Positions 8,121 through 16,228 of a DNA stretch of 45,384 nucleotides are shown here, piece after piece. The number at the start of each line of letters is the position of its first letter. The stretch's first letter is position 1. The notes under the pieces are model-generated. The model ran no database searches. It saw only the letters and a program-made list of their open reading frames with translations, and had not been told where the DNA came from. This DNA is from Rhodoplanes sp. (GTDB taxonomy: Bacteria > Pseudomonadota > Alphaproteobacteria > Rhizobiales > Xanthobacteraceae): contig NZ_JACAAX010000054.1 in NCBI RefSeq assembly GCF_013377085.1, forward strand, positions 1 to 45,384, read 5' to 3'. A program made the position numbers and the translations under genes.

Positions 8121-8825
8121 TCATGGGCCCGCTCCCGACGCCGGCCCGACAGAGGTCGGCGTCACATGCACCAGATTGGCGAACGCCCGGATGCAGCGCT
8201 GCGCGAGCTTCCCGACCCGGCGGCTGTCGCCGCGCCGCAGCGCCTGCAGCACGTCGACATGCTGGGTGAAGAAGGCTTCCACGGCGCGCTGTTGCGGCAC
8301 CCGGCTCGAATTCGTCACCAGCCCTTCGTCGGCCTCGATGGCCGTCAGGACGCGGTGCAGGTAGGGATTGCCCGCCAAGCGCCCGAGCTCGGCATAGAAG
8401 CCGGTGAATTGCCGGCCGGCCTCCCCGGCGTCACGGTGCAGAAGCGCACGACTCAGCTCCGACGTGATCTCTTCCAGGCGCTCGACATACTCGTCCCGGA
8501 AGGCTGTCGCGACGAGTCGGGCGACTTCTGGTCCAACCAAATCGAGCGCCGCCAGAGCGTCCACCGCGCGCGGCTGGTCGCGGGGCGGCGTCGCCGGCTC
8601 GTAAGACCCGCTGCGCGGCCGGACCTCGATCATGCCGCGGTCGCGCAACCGCGCAAGCGCCTCTCGGATCGTATTTCTGCTGCAGTTGTGAATTGCGGCG
8701 AGCCGCCGCTCGCTGGGCAGCCGTCCGGTGTCGGTCGCACCGAGAGACCGGAGTTGCTCGACCAACTGACGCGCGACGATATCGACGCGGTTGCTGGTAA
8801 CTTCTGGTCCAACCAAACTGCCCAT
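8121..8825 (-). CDS. FadR/GntR-family transcriptional regulator (FCD type)
   Basis: A 234-residue regulator. Residues 10-75 form the GntR winged helix (LPSERRLAAIHNCSRNTIREALARLRDRGMIEV, with the RSGSY wing). Residues about 95-225 form the all-helical FCD effector domain, which in characterised members binds a carboxylate, often through a metal held by Asp and His residues (ELSRALLHRDAGEAG, FYAELGRLAGN, FFTQHVDVLQALRRGD). The ATG at 8825 lacks a Shine-Dalgarno and lies only about ten bases after a possible -10 box, so a leaderless transcript is possible. The gene is 234 bases upstream of and co-oriented with the membrane-protein unit, its likely target. TGGT-N3-ACCA sites in and near its start suggest autoregulation. 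Confidence 0.88.
   Translation of the reverse strand: MGSLVGPEVTSNRVDIVARQLVEQLRSLGATDTGRLPSERRLAAIHNCSRNTIREALARLRDRGMIEVRPRSGSYEPATPPRDQPRAVDALAALDLVGPEVARLVATAFRDEYVERLEEITSELSRALLHRDAGEAGRQFTGFYAELGRLAGNPYLHRVLTAIEADEGLVTNSSRVPQQRAVEAFFTQHVDVLQALRRGDSRRVGKLAQRCIRAFANLVHVTPTSVGPASGAGP
8529..8539. promoter_or_regulatory. Internal FadR-type operator-like site
   Basis: TGGTCCAACCA lies inside the regulator gene, within an 18-base stretch (ACTTCTGGTCCAACCAAA, 8524-8541) identical to 8800-8817. It fits the TGGT-N3-ACCA pattern bound by FadR-subfamily regulators. Confidence 0.4.
8805..8815. promoter_or_regulatory. FadR-type operator-like site at the regulator start
   Basis: TGGTCCAACCA is a perfect TGGT-N3-ACCA dyad. 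It covers codons about 4-7 of the regulator and lies just downstream of a possible promoter (ATACAA at 8858-8863 and ATAGTA at 8836-8841, reading TTGTAT and TACTAT on the minus strand, spacer 16). A third, weaker dyad, TGGTTGGGCCA, is at 8899-8909. Together they fit repression of the regulator by itself. Confidence 0.5.
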
Positions 8826-8898
8826 AATGGCTACTATAGTACAGCTATCCACCTGACATACAAGCTGTCTGCCCTATTTGGAGGCAGAATATTTAGCC

Positions 8899-8909
8899 TG
8901 GTTGGGCCA
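8899..8909. promoter_or_regulatory. Imperfect FadR-type operator-like site upstream of the regulator
   Basis: The site forms the dyad CTGG-TTGGG-CCAG when one flanking base is included. It is 84 bases or more upstream of the presumed start at 8825. The rest of 8916-9043 holds no gene that I can support. Confidence 0.3.
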
Positions 8910-9043
8910 GTTCTCGCCGAAGCGCGAAAGGACCGGGGCGGAGCCACGACAACGGCAGAACCGCCGCGGGGCGGGCGGCGTCGATCATGGTCTGCGGATA
9001 GGGATGGCGACGGAGCCGAAGCCGGGCGCGCCAGGTCCCTGGC

Positions 9044-9180
9044 GGCGCCCTACGGGATGCACACAAGGCTTGCCATGCATGCGAGCGTCATGCGCGGGCT
9101 CGACCCGCGCATCCATCACGTTTCGCAAAAACGCTTTGGTCGCAGCATGATGGATCGCCGGGTCAAGCCCGGCGATGACG
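9044..9180 (+). repeat. Alphaproteobacterial palindromic intergenic repeat, copy 1
   Basis: The element has two short hairpins, GCGCGGG-CTCGA-CCCGCGC (9092-9110) and CGCCGGG-TCAAG-CCCGGCG (9157-9174), separated by about 45 variable bases, and a leading segment with GGGATGCACACA. An inverted copy lies at 17973-18110. Such non-coding repeats are common between genes in Rhizobiales. They often give misleading open frames. Confidence 0.75.
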
Positions 9181-9209
9181 GTGAAGGTCGAGGACAACGA
9201 AGACTGGTA

Positions 9210-9824
9210 TTACGGCTTCAGGCTGTCCTCGATGAAGTCGGGATGCTGCAGCCGAGTGAACTCGACCGCGAACCCTTCCTCGAGGTGACGCACCACCCTG
9301 CCCTGCACCTTGCCGATCATCAGCAGCGCACCGATCGGCGGCCGCTGGTCGGTGGCAATGGCGGCGCCGGACAGTGAGGCGTCGATGACCCGGACCTTCA
9401 GATTGAGGCCGTTCGGCATCACGACCTGGGTCACCGGGTTGTGCGGCACGAAGCGGCCGTGGCGGCGGTCCTCGGGCAGGTTCAGGATGTCGCGGTTGGC
9501 CAGCCAAGTGAGCTGGGCGGCGAGCTTGTCGCGCTTGCGCGGCGTCGCCGAGAACGTCATGGCGAAGCCGGTCGGAAACACCCGGGTGACGGCGCCTTCG
9601 AGCCGGCCGACATGGTCCACATAGGCGACCACGCGCTCGCCCACCTCACCACTGACGGGAGCGATCATGGCGAGCCCGCCGGGCGACATGTCGACCACCT
9701 GGCACGGATACTCGCGCCGGTCGGCCAGCATGTAGCGCCCGAGCAGATTCACCGTGACGCGCTGAAACCGACGCCGTTCCTGGGCGAGCGCCAGAAGGCT
9801 CGGTTTGCGCTCCGCCAATGCCAT
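9210..9824 (-). CDS. Tandem PilZ-domain protein (putative c-di-GMP receptor)
   Basis: A 204-residue cytoplasmic protein made of two PilZ units. The first has the RxxxR motif at Arg18-Arg22 and DMSPGG from Asp45. The second has RxxxR at Arg120-Arg124 and DASLSG from Asp148. Both c-di-GMP-binding elements (RxxxR and D/NxSxxG) are intact in both domains, so up to two binding sites are possible. The output is unknown because no effector domain is attached. GGAGAG precedes the ATG at a normal distance. It stands alone, with a repeat downstream and a 371-base gap upstream. Confidence 0.9.
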   Translation of the reverse strand: MALAERKPSLLALAQERRRFQRVTVNLLGRYMLADRREYPCQVVDMSPGGLAMIAPVSGEVGERVVAYVDHVGRLEGAVTRVFPTGFAMTFSATPRKRDKLAAQLTWLANRDILNLPEDRRHGRFVPHNPVTQVVMPNGLNLKVRVIDASLSGAAIATDQRPPIGALLMIGKVQGRVVRHLEEGFAVEFTRLQHPDFIEDSLKP

Positions 9825-10195
9825 GAAAACTCTCCAGAACCCGATCGATCGACCTTAGGCCGCCAGCGTTAACGAGGCATTGAGGAGGTTGGCGGCCGAG
9901 GGCTAATACGCAGTCCGGCCGGGTGGAGTCGAAACACCCTCTCGATTTGGTCGACGCGACCGCGGGTTTTCGATCGAATCGATTTTCAACCGGCGGGAAA
10001 ACCGACCCGGGCGTGTCCTCTCGACCGGCGGCCGGGCCGGTGACGACCGGACGTCCCCCATAAAGCCCCTCGAACGCCGGCTGGTCCGCAAGCCGCCTCG
10101 CGGATGTGCCGGATCCGGGACGACGCGGCCGAGAGTTGCAACGGCTGCGACGCGCCCCACCCGGACCTTCAGGGAGAGACATCGGACGCTCGGCG
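9825..10195. other. Gene-free interval upstream of the PilZ gene
   Basis: No credible gene. It should hold the promoter of the minus-strand PilZ gene. A patch of overlapping small palindromes (TCGATCGA and AATCGATT, near 9967-9982) is visible, but no recognised operator or terminator. Confidence 0.35.
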
Positions 10196-11638
10196 TCACG
10201 CCACCCGCTTGATCCCCGGCGGCTGCCAGGTCCCCTCGCCGGCCGGCAGGATCGACGGCGGTGTGGTCCTCGGCAGGTAGATGCGCATGACGATGTACAT
10301 CGGCCCGTCCGGCGCCGGCAGCCAGTTGGACTCCTTGTCGGCGCCCGGCGACTTGTTCTGGATGTAGAGCGTCAGCGAGCCGTCCTGGCTCTTCTTCAGG
10401 CCGGCCAGCATCGGCGAGTTGACCAGGTAGCGGTCGATCGGGTTCCTGATCAGCAGTTGCGTCTTGGCGTCGTACATGGTGACGGACCAGAACGCGTCGG
10501 CCGGCGGCAGCCGGCCGGCCGGGAAGGTCAGCGTGTAGGCGTTCTTCGCCCCGTCGAGCGCCTGCCCGTCGGCGTCGACGCGCGCGCCCGGATACATCGC
10601 CTCGATCGCGTCGTTGCCGTAGATGCCGGCCTGCGCCGCGGCGGCGCGGAGCAGCCAGTCGCCGTGGAAGTGGACGGCATCGCCGAACGGCGCGGCGACG
10701 CGCCAGCCGTTGATGTCCTTGCCGAGCGTCTTGGCGGCCTCCTCGACCTTGCGCTGTCCCTCGGCCATGCCGAGCAGGACCTCGGCCTTGTCCTCCAGCG
10801 ACAGGTCCCTGAAGCTGAAGGACTTGCCGGGACCGATCCCGATGCGCGCCAGTTGCTCGCGGATCCACACCTCGTCCGGCGACAGCGGCGCGAACTGCAG
10901 TGCAAAATCCAGGAACTCGAAGAAATTCCGCTTCGCTAGCTCCTTGTCGATCTTCGGAAAGTCGATGGCCGGCGCGGCCGGCGGGGCCGGCTGTTTCAGG
11001 TAGGCGGACAGCGGCTGCGCCCGGTATCCGGCCTGCACCGCCTTGACCTTGTCGATGTCGGCGGCATTGAAGAGCTGGGTGCGGAACAGCGCCAGCGCGA
11101 ATTGCGTCGTCGAGCGGAAGACGCCGCGGATGCCCGGCGGCCGCGTCCCGGTCCAGTGCGGGCCGACCACCATGTAGTCACCGGAGTCGCTGCCCGTCGC
11201 GCGAGTTCCGATGTAGCCGAAATTATACGTGTTCCCATCGCAGAGCTGGACCGAATAGTAGCGCTTCGGATCGACCGCGGGGACGGACAGGACCATCGGC
11301 TCGGCGCGCAGGTCCATCCAGACGTCGGAATACGGCGTGTCGCTGTTGGGCGTGACGACCGTCGTGTCCTGCCAGGTGAAGACGCGCGCCTCGTTGTGGA
11401 TCTGGTTGAACGGCGCCTTGAACTGCGGCGATGTCCTGTCGACCGCGAACTCGTACATGACGCCGTAGTTCATCACGATCGGCAGGCCGTAGATGAACCC
11501 GGCCTCGGCGATGTCCTTGGCCTTGAAGAAGCCCGGGCGGCCCGAAAACAACTCGGCCAGCGCGGGTCCCGACCCCAGAGCGGGCCCGGCAACCGCGCCG
11601 AGCGCGGCGGTGCGCAAAAGATCGCGTTTGGTCAGCAT
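10196..11638 (-). CDS. Exported DUF1254/DUF1214-domain protein
   Basis: A 480-residue protein. Residues 1-28 form a Tat-like or Sec signal (KRDLLRTAALGAVAG, cleavage near GPALA). The N-terminal DUF1254 region (about 40-190) contains FIYGLPIVMNYGVMY, TPNSDTPYSDVWMDL and the YYSVQL strand. The C-terminal DUF1214 region (about 350-460) contains ADAFWSVTMYDAKTQLL and IDRYLVNSP. These two domains nearly always occur together in secreted proteins of proteobacteria, fungi and algal viruses. Their biochemical role is not established. GGAGG lies seven bases before the ATG. It is followed by the efflux operon on the same strand but 149 bases apart from it, so co-transcription is uncertain. Confidence 0.88.
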   Translation of the reverse strand: MLTKRDLLRTAALGAVAGPALGSGPALAELFSGRPGFFKAKDIAEAGFIYGLPIVMNYGVMYEFAVDRTSPQFKAPFNQIHNEARVFTWQDTTVVTPNSDTPYSDVWMDLRAEPMVLSVPAVDPKRYYSVQLCDGNTYNFGYIGTRATGSDSGDYMVVGPHWTGTRPPGIRGVFRSTTQFALALFRTQLFNAADIDKVKAVQAGYRAQPLSAYLKQPAPPAAPAIDFPKIDKELAKRNFFEFLDFALQFAPLSPDEVWIREQLARIGIGPGKSFSFRDLSLEDKAEVLLGMAEGQRKVEEAAKTLGKDINGWRVAAPFGDAVHFHGDWLLRAAAAQAGIYGNDAIEAMYPGARVDADGQALDGAKNAYTLTFPAGRLPPADAFWSVTMYDAKTQLLIRNPIDRYLVNSPMLAGLKKSQDGSLTLYIQNKSPGADKESNWLPAPDGPMYIVMRIYLPRTTPPSILPAGEGTWQPPGIKRVA

Positions 11639-11787
11639 GATGTCGCCTCCGTGCCGGGCCTTTGTGGAACCCGGGAGAGGCCTCGGTCAATCCGAGACGG
11701 GCCACGGAGCGCAACGCGATAGTCAAAACTCCGACATCGCGCGCCGGGCGGCCGCACCTGCATAAACCTGCTCGGCCGGGGCCTGCG

Positions 11788-13413
11788 CTAATGTGCGCCC
11801 GGGGGCGCCGCGACGGCGCGCGGCTTTCGCAGCGTCAGGGTGGCGAGCGCCAGCGCGGCGAACAGGCCGGTGAGCACCAGGAACACGTCGGAAAAGGCCA
11901 TCACGGTCGCCTCGCGGCGCACCAGCAGCGCCATCCGCTTGATCGCGGCGAGCTGGTCGGCGCCGGCGCCGAGCTCCGAATAGCGCAGCGTCAGATTGGC
12001 CAGCATCTCCTCGGCCGCACCCCGACCCCAGGCGACGCTCTCGTGCAGCCTGGCGAGGTGGAGGTCGAGCCGGTGGTTGAGCAGCGTGTTGATGACGGCG
12101 AGGCCGACGGCACCGCCGAGATTGCGCACCAGGTTGAACAGGCCCGAGGCGTTCTTGAGCTCGGCCGGCGGCAGCGTGCCGAGCGCCAGATTGGTCACCG
12201 GCACCATGCACAGCATCAACGAGGCGCCGCGCAGGATTTGGGGCACGAACAGCTCCCAAAAATCCCAGTCCTTGGTGATGCCCGTGACCATGAAGGTGCC
12301 GAGCCCGAAGCCGGCGAAGCCGATCAGCATCATGATGCGGGGATCGAGCCGGCGCGACAGCACGCCGCTGATCGGCGCGGTGAGGAACATGGCGACGCCG
12401 GTGACGAACATGGTCTCGCCGATCATCATCGAGTCGTAGCCGCGCACCCGCGACAGATAGACCGGGTACAGATAGGTCAGCCCGTAGAGGCCGACGCCGA
12501 CCACGAAGGAGAACAGCGAGCCGAGCGCGAAATTGCGGTCCCGATAGGCGCGCAGATCGACGATCGGCTCGCGCGCCACGAACGCCCGCCAGAAGAACAG
12601 CACCGATCCGACCGCCGAGACCACGGCGCAGGCGAAGACGGCCGGCTCCTCGAGCCAGTCGTGGTTCGGCCCCTCCTCCAGCACGTATTCGAGCCCGCCC
12701 AAAAACCCGGCCATGCCGATCAGGCCGAGCCAGTCGAAATGCCGGAGCAGCTTGTGCTCGGGCCGGTCGAAGTCGATCAGCATCGCGGCCGCGAGCGTCA
12801 CGGCGATGCCGGGGCCGACATTGATCAGGAACAGCCAGTGCCAGGAGAGCTGCTGGGTGAGCCAGCCGCCGATGGTCGGGCCGATGGTCGGGGCGAGCGT
12901 CGCCACGAGGCCGATCACCGGGGTGACGACGGCGCGCTGGCGGCCCGGGAACAGCGTGAAGGAGGCGGCGAAGACGCTGGGGATCATGCCGCCGCCGATG
13001 AAGCCCTGCACGGCGCGCCAGACGATCATCTGCTCGATCGAGCCGGCGGTGGCGCACAGCGCGCTCGAGATCGTGAAGCCGGCCGCCGCGACCGTGAACA
13101 GCACCCGGGTGGAGAGCGCGCGGGCCAAGAATCCCGACATCGGGATCATCACCACCTCGGCGATCAGATAGGCGGTCTGGACCCACGACACCTCGTCGGC
13201 CGAGGCCGACAGGCCGGCCTGGATCTCGGCCAGCGAGGCCGAGACGATCTGGATGTCCAGGATGGCCATGAACATCCCGAACACCATCGCCATGAAGGCG
13301 GCGACCCGCTTCGGGTCGATGCGCTCGGCGTCGGCCGGCGCCGCGGGTGCAGCGGCGCTCGCCCGGGCCGGCAAGCCTGCCGCACCGGGTGCCGGGATGG
13401 AGGCGGCGGTCAC
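11788..13413 (-). CDS. EmrB/QacA-type drug:proton antiporter (DHA2 family MFS)
   Basis: A 541-residue inner-membrane transporter with about 14 hydrophobic segments, the usual DHA2 number. Diagnostic stretches include FMAILDIQIVSASLAEIQ in the first membrane helix (motif D-like), WVQTAYLIAEVVMIPMSG, and IGPTIGGWLTQQLSWHWLF, a form of the drug-antiporter motif C. It exports hydrophobic compounds with the adaptor encoded immediately upstream. Its start codon overlaps the adaptor's stop by four bases, implying translational coupling. An outer-membrane channel gene is absent, so a TolC-like partner must be elsewhere. Substrate unknown. Confidence 0.92.
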   Translation of the reverse strand: MTAASIPAPGAAGLPARASAAAPAAPADAERIDPKRVAAFMAMVFGMFMAILDIQIVSASLAEIQAGLSASADEVSWVQTAYLIAEVVMIPMSGFLARALSTRVLFTVAAAGFTISSALCATAGSIEQMIVWRAVQGFIGGGMIPSVFAASFTLFPGRQRAVVTPVIGLVATLAPTIGPTIGGWLTQQLSWHWLFLINVGPGIAVTLAAAMLIDFDRPEHKLLRHFDWLGLIGMAGFLGGLEYVLEEGPNHDWLEEPAVFACAVVSAVGSVLFFWRAFVAREPIVDLRAYRDRNFALGSLFSFVVGVGLYGLTYLYPVYLSRVRGYDSMMIGETMFVTGVAMFLTAPISGVLSRRLDPRIMMLIGFAGFGLGTFMVTGITKDWDFWELFVPQILRGASLMLCMVPVTNLALGTLPPAELKNASGLFNLVRNLGGAVGLAVINTLLNHRLDLHLARLHESVAWGRGAAEEMLANLTLRYSELGAGADQLAAIKRMALLVRREATVMAFSDVFLVLTGLFAALALATLTLRKPRAVAAPPGAH

Positions 13414-14702
13414 GGCGTGCGGTTGTCGTCGGGCGCCGAGGCCGGATGGCGCAGCGCCACCGACGACGCCGTCGACGGTGCGACCGGCGTGCCCATCGCA
13501 TCGGTCGCGGTGGCGCCCTGCGGCGCGCGGGTGTCGACATCGACGACGACGGAGAGGCCGGGCCGCAGCACGCCCTCGCGCAACACCTCGGGCGACACCG
13601 CGATGCGCACCGGCACGCGCTGGACGATTTTTGTGAAGTTGCCCGTGGCGTTCTCGGGCGGCAGCAGCGAGAAGACAGCGCCCGAGCCCGGCGCGACGCT
13701 CGCGACCGTGCCGCGGATGTCCCGGTCCGGGAAAGCGTCGACCCGGATATGGGCGATGCTGCCCGGTTTCACCCCGGCGATCTGGGTTTCCTTGAAATTG
13801 GCGTCGACATAGAGCCGGTCGATCGGCACCAGCGCGGCAAGCCGCTTGCCGGTCGTGACATAGTCGCCGACCTGCACGGCCTTGTTGGCGACGACGCCGT
13901 CGAACGGGGCGCGGATCACGGTGAAATCGAGATCACGCTGGGCGCGGTTGCGCGCCACGACGAGCTCGGCCGCCGTGCGGGCGGCCTCGGCGCGCTGCGC
14001 CGTGAGGACCCTGACGTTGATCTCGGCAGCGGAAAGCCCGCTGCGGGCATTGGCCTCCATGGCGCGGGCGCGGTCGCGCGCCGCCAGCGCGGTGTCGAGG
14101 GTCGCCTTGGCACCGGCCTGGCGGGCGTACAGGTCGCGGGCACGCTCGTAGTCGGCATCGGTCCGGCCGGTATCGGCGACGGCGGCATCGAGCTGGGAGC
14201 GCGCCTGGTCGATGCCGATGCGGGCCGCCGCGGTCTGCTCGTCGATGCGGGCCAGCGTCGCCTGCTGGGTGGCGAGCTTCGCCTCGGCGCTGGCGAGCGC
14301 CAGGCGGTAATCGCCGTCGTCGAGCACCACGATCGGATCGCCAGCCGCGACCCGCTGGTTGGCCTCGACCGGCACGGCCGCGACATGGGCCGCGACCTTG
14401 GCCGACAGGGTCGCGTTCTCGGCGCCCACATAGGCGTCGTCGGTACCGACCATGAAGCGGCCCACCGTCCACCAGTGCCAGCCATACCAACCGGCGCCGC
14501 CGACGAGCAGCACGGCGGCCGCCGCCAACAGGCGGCGGCGCAGCCGGCCACGGGGGCTCGACACGGTGGAAACGGGGGGCGGCGGAGCGGTCGCCGAGGG
14601 GGACTGCTCGGGCATCCGCTCCGCCGCTGGCGCAGGCAACGCCGGACCCTCGAAGGCCGAAGGGTCCGCCCGCGCAACTTCGATCTGGCTGGTCGTCTTC
14701 AT
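13410..14702 (-). CDS. EmrA/HlyD-type membrane fusion protein
   Basis: A 430-residue periplasmic adaptor anchored by one membrane segment (about 55-78, LLAAAAVLLVGGAGWYGW). It is preceded by a Pro-rich cytoplasmic tail of about 50 residues. The biotinyl-lipoyl-like parts are seen at SAKVAAHVAAVPVEANQRVAAGDPIVVLD and at FTVIRAPFDGVVANKAVQVGDYV. Between them (about 150-270) lies the long Ala/Arg/Glu-rich coiled-coil hairpin that would reach toward an outer-membrane channel. It is the first gene of the efflux operon. Expression is probably repressed by the divergent TetR protein through the inverted repeat at 14736-14805. Confidence 0.92.
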   Translation of the reverse strand: MKTTSQIEVARADPSAFEGPALPAPAAERMPEQSPSATAPPPPVSTVSSPRGRLRRRLLAAAAVLLVGGAGWYGWHWWTVGRFMVGTDDAYVGAENATLSAKVAAHVAAVPVEANQRVAAGDPIVVLDDGDYRLALASAEAKLATQQATLARIDEQTAAARIGIDQARSQLDAAVADTGRTDADYERARDLYARQAGAKATLDTALAARDRARAMEANARSGLSAAEINVRVLTAQRAEAARTAAELVVARNRAQRDLDFTVIRAPFDGVVANKAVQVGDYVTTGKRLAALVPIDRLYVDANFKETQIAGVKPGSIAHIRVDAFPDRDIRGTVASVAPGSGAVFSLLPPENATGNFTKIVQRVPVRIAVSPEVLREGVLRPGLSVVVDVDTRAPQGATATDAMGTPVAPSTASSVALRHPASAPDDNRTP

Positions 14703-14735
14703 ATTGCCCCGTCACTCGGCCCGGCCGGGCATTGA

Positions 14736-14805
14736 CCGAACCGTTCAGTTCGATATTGACTAATCGATCTCGTACGAGATATCAAGAGCGAACTGAACGG
14801 TTCGG
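14736..14805. promoter_or_regulatory. Divergent operator region of the efflux operon and tetR
   Basis: Arms CCGAACCGTTCAGTTCG (14736-14752) and CGAACTGAACGGTTCGG (14789-14805) are exact inverted repeats of 17 bp, 36 bases apart. Between them, nearly at the centre, is a second perfect palindrome, ATCTCGTACGAGAT (14767-14780). The layout, between an efflux operon and a tetR gene, is typical of TetR operators controlling both promoters. Confidence 0.7.
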
Positions 14806-14932
14806 TTCGATTTTATTCGGAAGGCTTCGTCGCCTGCCCCTTCCCCGGCGCGAACCGGCCGCGCGTGCGCTAGACTGACCAGCGACGATGGCGACTCGTC
14901 GCGGACGGCGCGGCGGCTGGTCGAGGACCAAC

Positions 14933-15652
14933 ATGGACGTTGACAGCGACATAGCAGCGGCAACGGTCCCGTCCGGAACGACGGTCGATGCCGGCTGCGA
15001 CCACGAGGTGCGGCGCGGCCGGGCGCCGGCCGGCACCGACCCGGCGAAGCGCCGCCAGATCATCGACGGCGCCGCCCGGGTGTTCTCGACCATGGGATTC
15101 GACGCCGCCTCGATGAACGACATCGCGCGCGAGGCCGGGGTCTCGAAGGGCACCCTCTACGTTTATTTCGACCACAAGGAAGAGCTGTTCACGGCCCTGA
15201 TCGAGGACCGTCGCCAGACCCACATGCAGGAGCTGTTCGCGCTGGTCGACACCGACGATCCCGACGTGCGGGCCACCCTCACCCGCTTCGGCACCGCCTT
15301 CGCCCGCGTCCTCACCTCGGAATGGGCCTTGCGGGCCCAGCGCATCGTGCTCGGTGTCGCCGAGCGCATGCCGGAGGTCGGCCGCGGCTTCTACACCCAG
15401 GGTCCCGGGCACTGTAAGCCGCTGATAGCCGACTATCTTGAGCGGATGACGGCGCGCGGCGTCCTGTCGGTCGCCGACGCCGTGCTGGCGGCCTCACAGT
15501 TCGCCGAGCTGTGTCAGGCCAACCTGGTGCGGCCGCGGCTCTACCGCTCGGTCGACACGCCGCCGACCGACGCCGAGATCGCCCATGTGGTCGGGCACGC
15601 CGTCGAGATGTTTTTGGCGTATTACGGGCGCCCGGCCGCATCGACGCCCTGA
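14933..15652 (+). CDS. TetR/AcrR-family repressor of the divergent efflux operon
   Basis: A 239-residue regulator. The ATG at 14933 is chosen because GAGGA lies six bases upstream. An ATG 45 bases earlier has no such site. Residues 1-38 are a poorly conserved leader. Residues about 40-90 form the TetR helix-turn-helix (KRRQIIDGAARVFSTMGFDAASMNDIAREAG, then VSKGTLYVYFDHKEELF). The rest is the helical ligand-binding and dimer domain, of AcrR_C type. Its position opposite emrA-like and emrB-like genes, with a large inverted repeat between, indicates that it represses them and itself until a ligand binds. Its stop abuts the stop of the convergent PAS_5 gene. Confidence 0.9.
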   Translation: MDVDSDIAAATVPSGTTVDAGCDHEVRRGRAPAGTDPAKRRQIIDGAARVFSTMGFDAASMNDIAREAGVSKGTLYVYFDHKEELFTALIEDRRQTHMQELFALVDTDDPDVRATLTRFGTAFARVLTSEWALRAQRIVLGVAERMPEVGRGFYTQGPGHCKPLIADYLERMTARGVLSVADAVLAASQFAELCQANLVRPRLYRSVDTPPTDAEIAHVVGHAVEMFLAYYGRPAASTP

Positions 15653-16228
15653 TCAGCGGCTCCGGCCGCCCTCCAGCACCACCAGCCTGGCCCGCCGGCG
15701 CTCCGGATCGAGTGCCGGGACCAGACTCGGCGCCGTCCGCGGCACGAGGTTGCGGAACGTGCCGATGCTCATCGCGGTCACGCGCTCGATGCCGAGCCAG
15801 TACGGCGTCTGCAGCGGTGCCAGCACGCCGAGCAGGCGGGCATGCAGCGAGGCCCGATGGGCGAGCGGCAGCAGCACCATTTCGATCGGCAACGGCGGCT
15901 CGCCCGCTGTCAGCCCGGAGGCGCCGACCACGACGCCGGCCGCCTCGTCGGCGACGCCGGCGACGAGCGACCGCAGCAGCGGACGGCTCTCCTCGTCCCA
16001 CAGGCCGACGAACGGCGTCCCTTTCAGCTCGCGGCAGAACAGGCCGCACAGCCGCGTCCCGGCGAGCCGGACCGGATGGCCCGCCCGTTCGTCGAAGGTG
16101 ATCACGAAGCTGTCGCCCAGAATCTTGCGCAGCGCGCCCGGGTCGATCTCGTCGCGCTCCGGCGCCCGCCGCCGGCCGCGCAACGTCGTCCAGTATTGGA
16201 ACAGCTCGCGGCTCGACGGGTGCTTCAT
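15653..16228 (-). CDS. PAS_5-domain protein
   Basis: A 191-residue cytoplasmic protein of the PAS_5 family (PF07310), common in alphaproteobacteria and of unknown function. Typical marks are LFQYWTTLRGRRRAPERDEIDPGALRKILGDSFVI at the start and RLAGTRLCGLFCRELKGTPF, followed by LPLAHRASLHARLLGVLAPLQTPYW. The family occurs as single-domain proteins, perhaps as soluble sensors. The start at 16228 gives a protein beginning MKHPSSREL. A longer upstream frame is low in complexity and unlikely. It converges with tetR, with no spare bases between the stops. Confidence 0.85.
   Translation of the reverse strand: MKHPSSRELFQYWTTLRGRRRAPERDEIDPGALRKILGDSFVITFDERAGHPVRLAGTRLCGLFCRELKGTPFVGLWDEESRPLLRSLVAGVADEAAGVVVGASGLTAGEPPLPIEMVLLPLAHRASLHARLLGVLAPLQTPYWLGIERVTAMSIGTFRNLVPRTAPSLVPALDPERRRARLVVLEGGRSR

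Noticed and set aside
8985-9197. Small ORF with a translation like MDARVEPAHDAR
   Set aside because: It is the well-known accidental translation of the palindromic intergenic repeat.
11662-13812. 716-codon open frame antisense to the EmrB transporter
   Set aside because: Low-complexity His/Glu/Arg-rich translation typical of antisense to a membrane protein. The opposite strand has clear transporter motifs.
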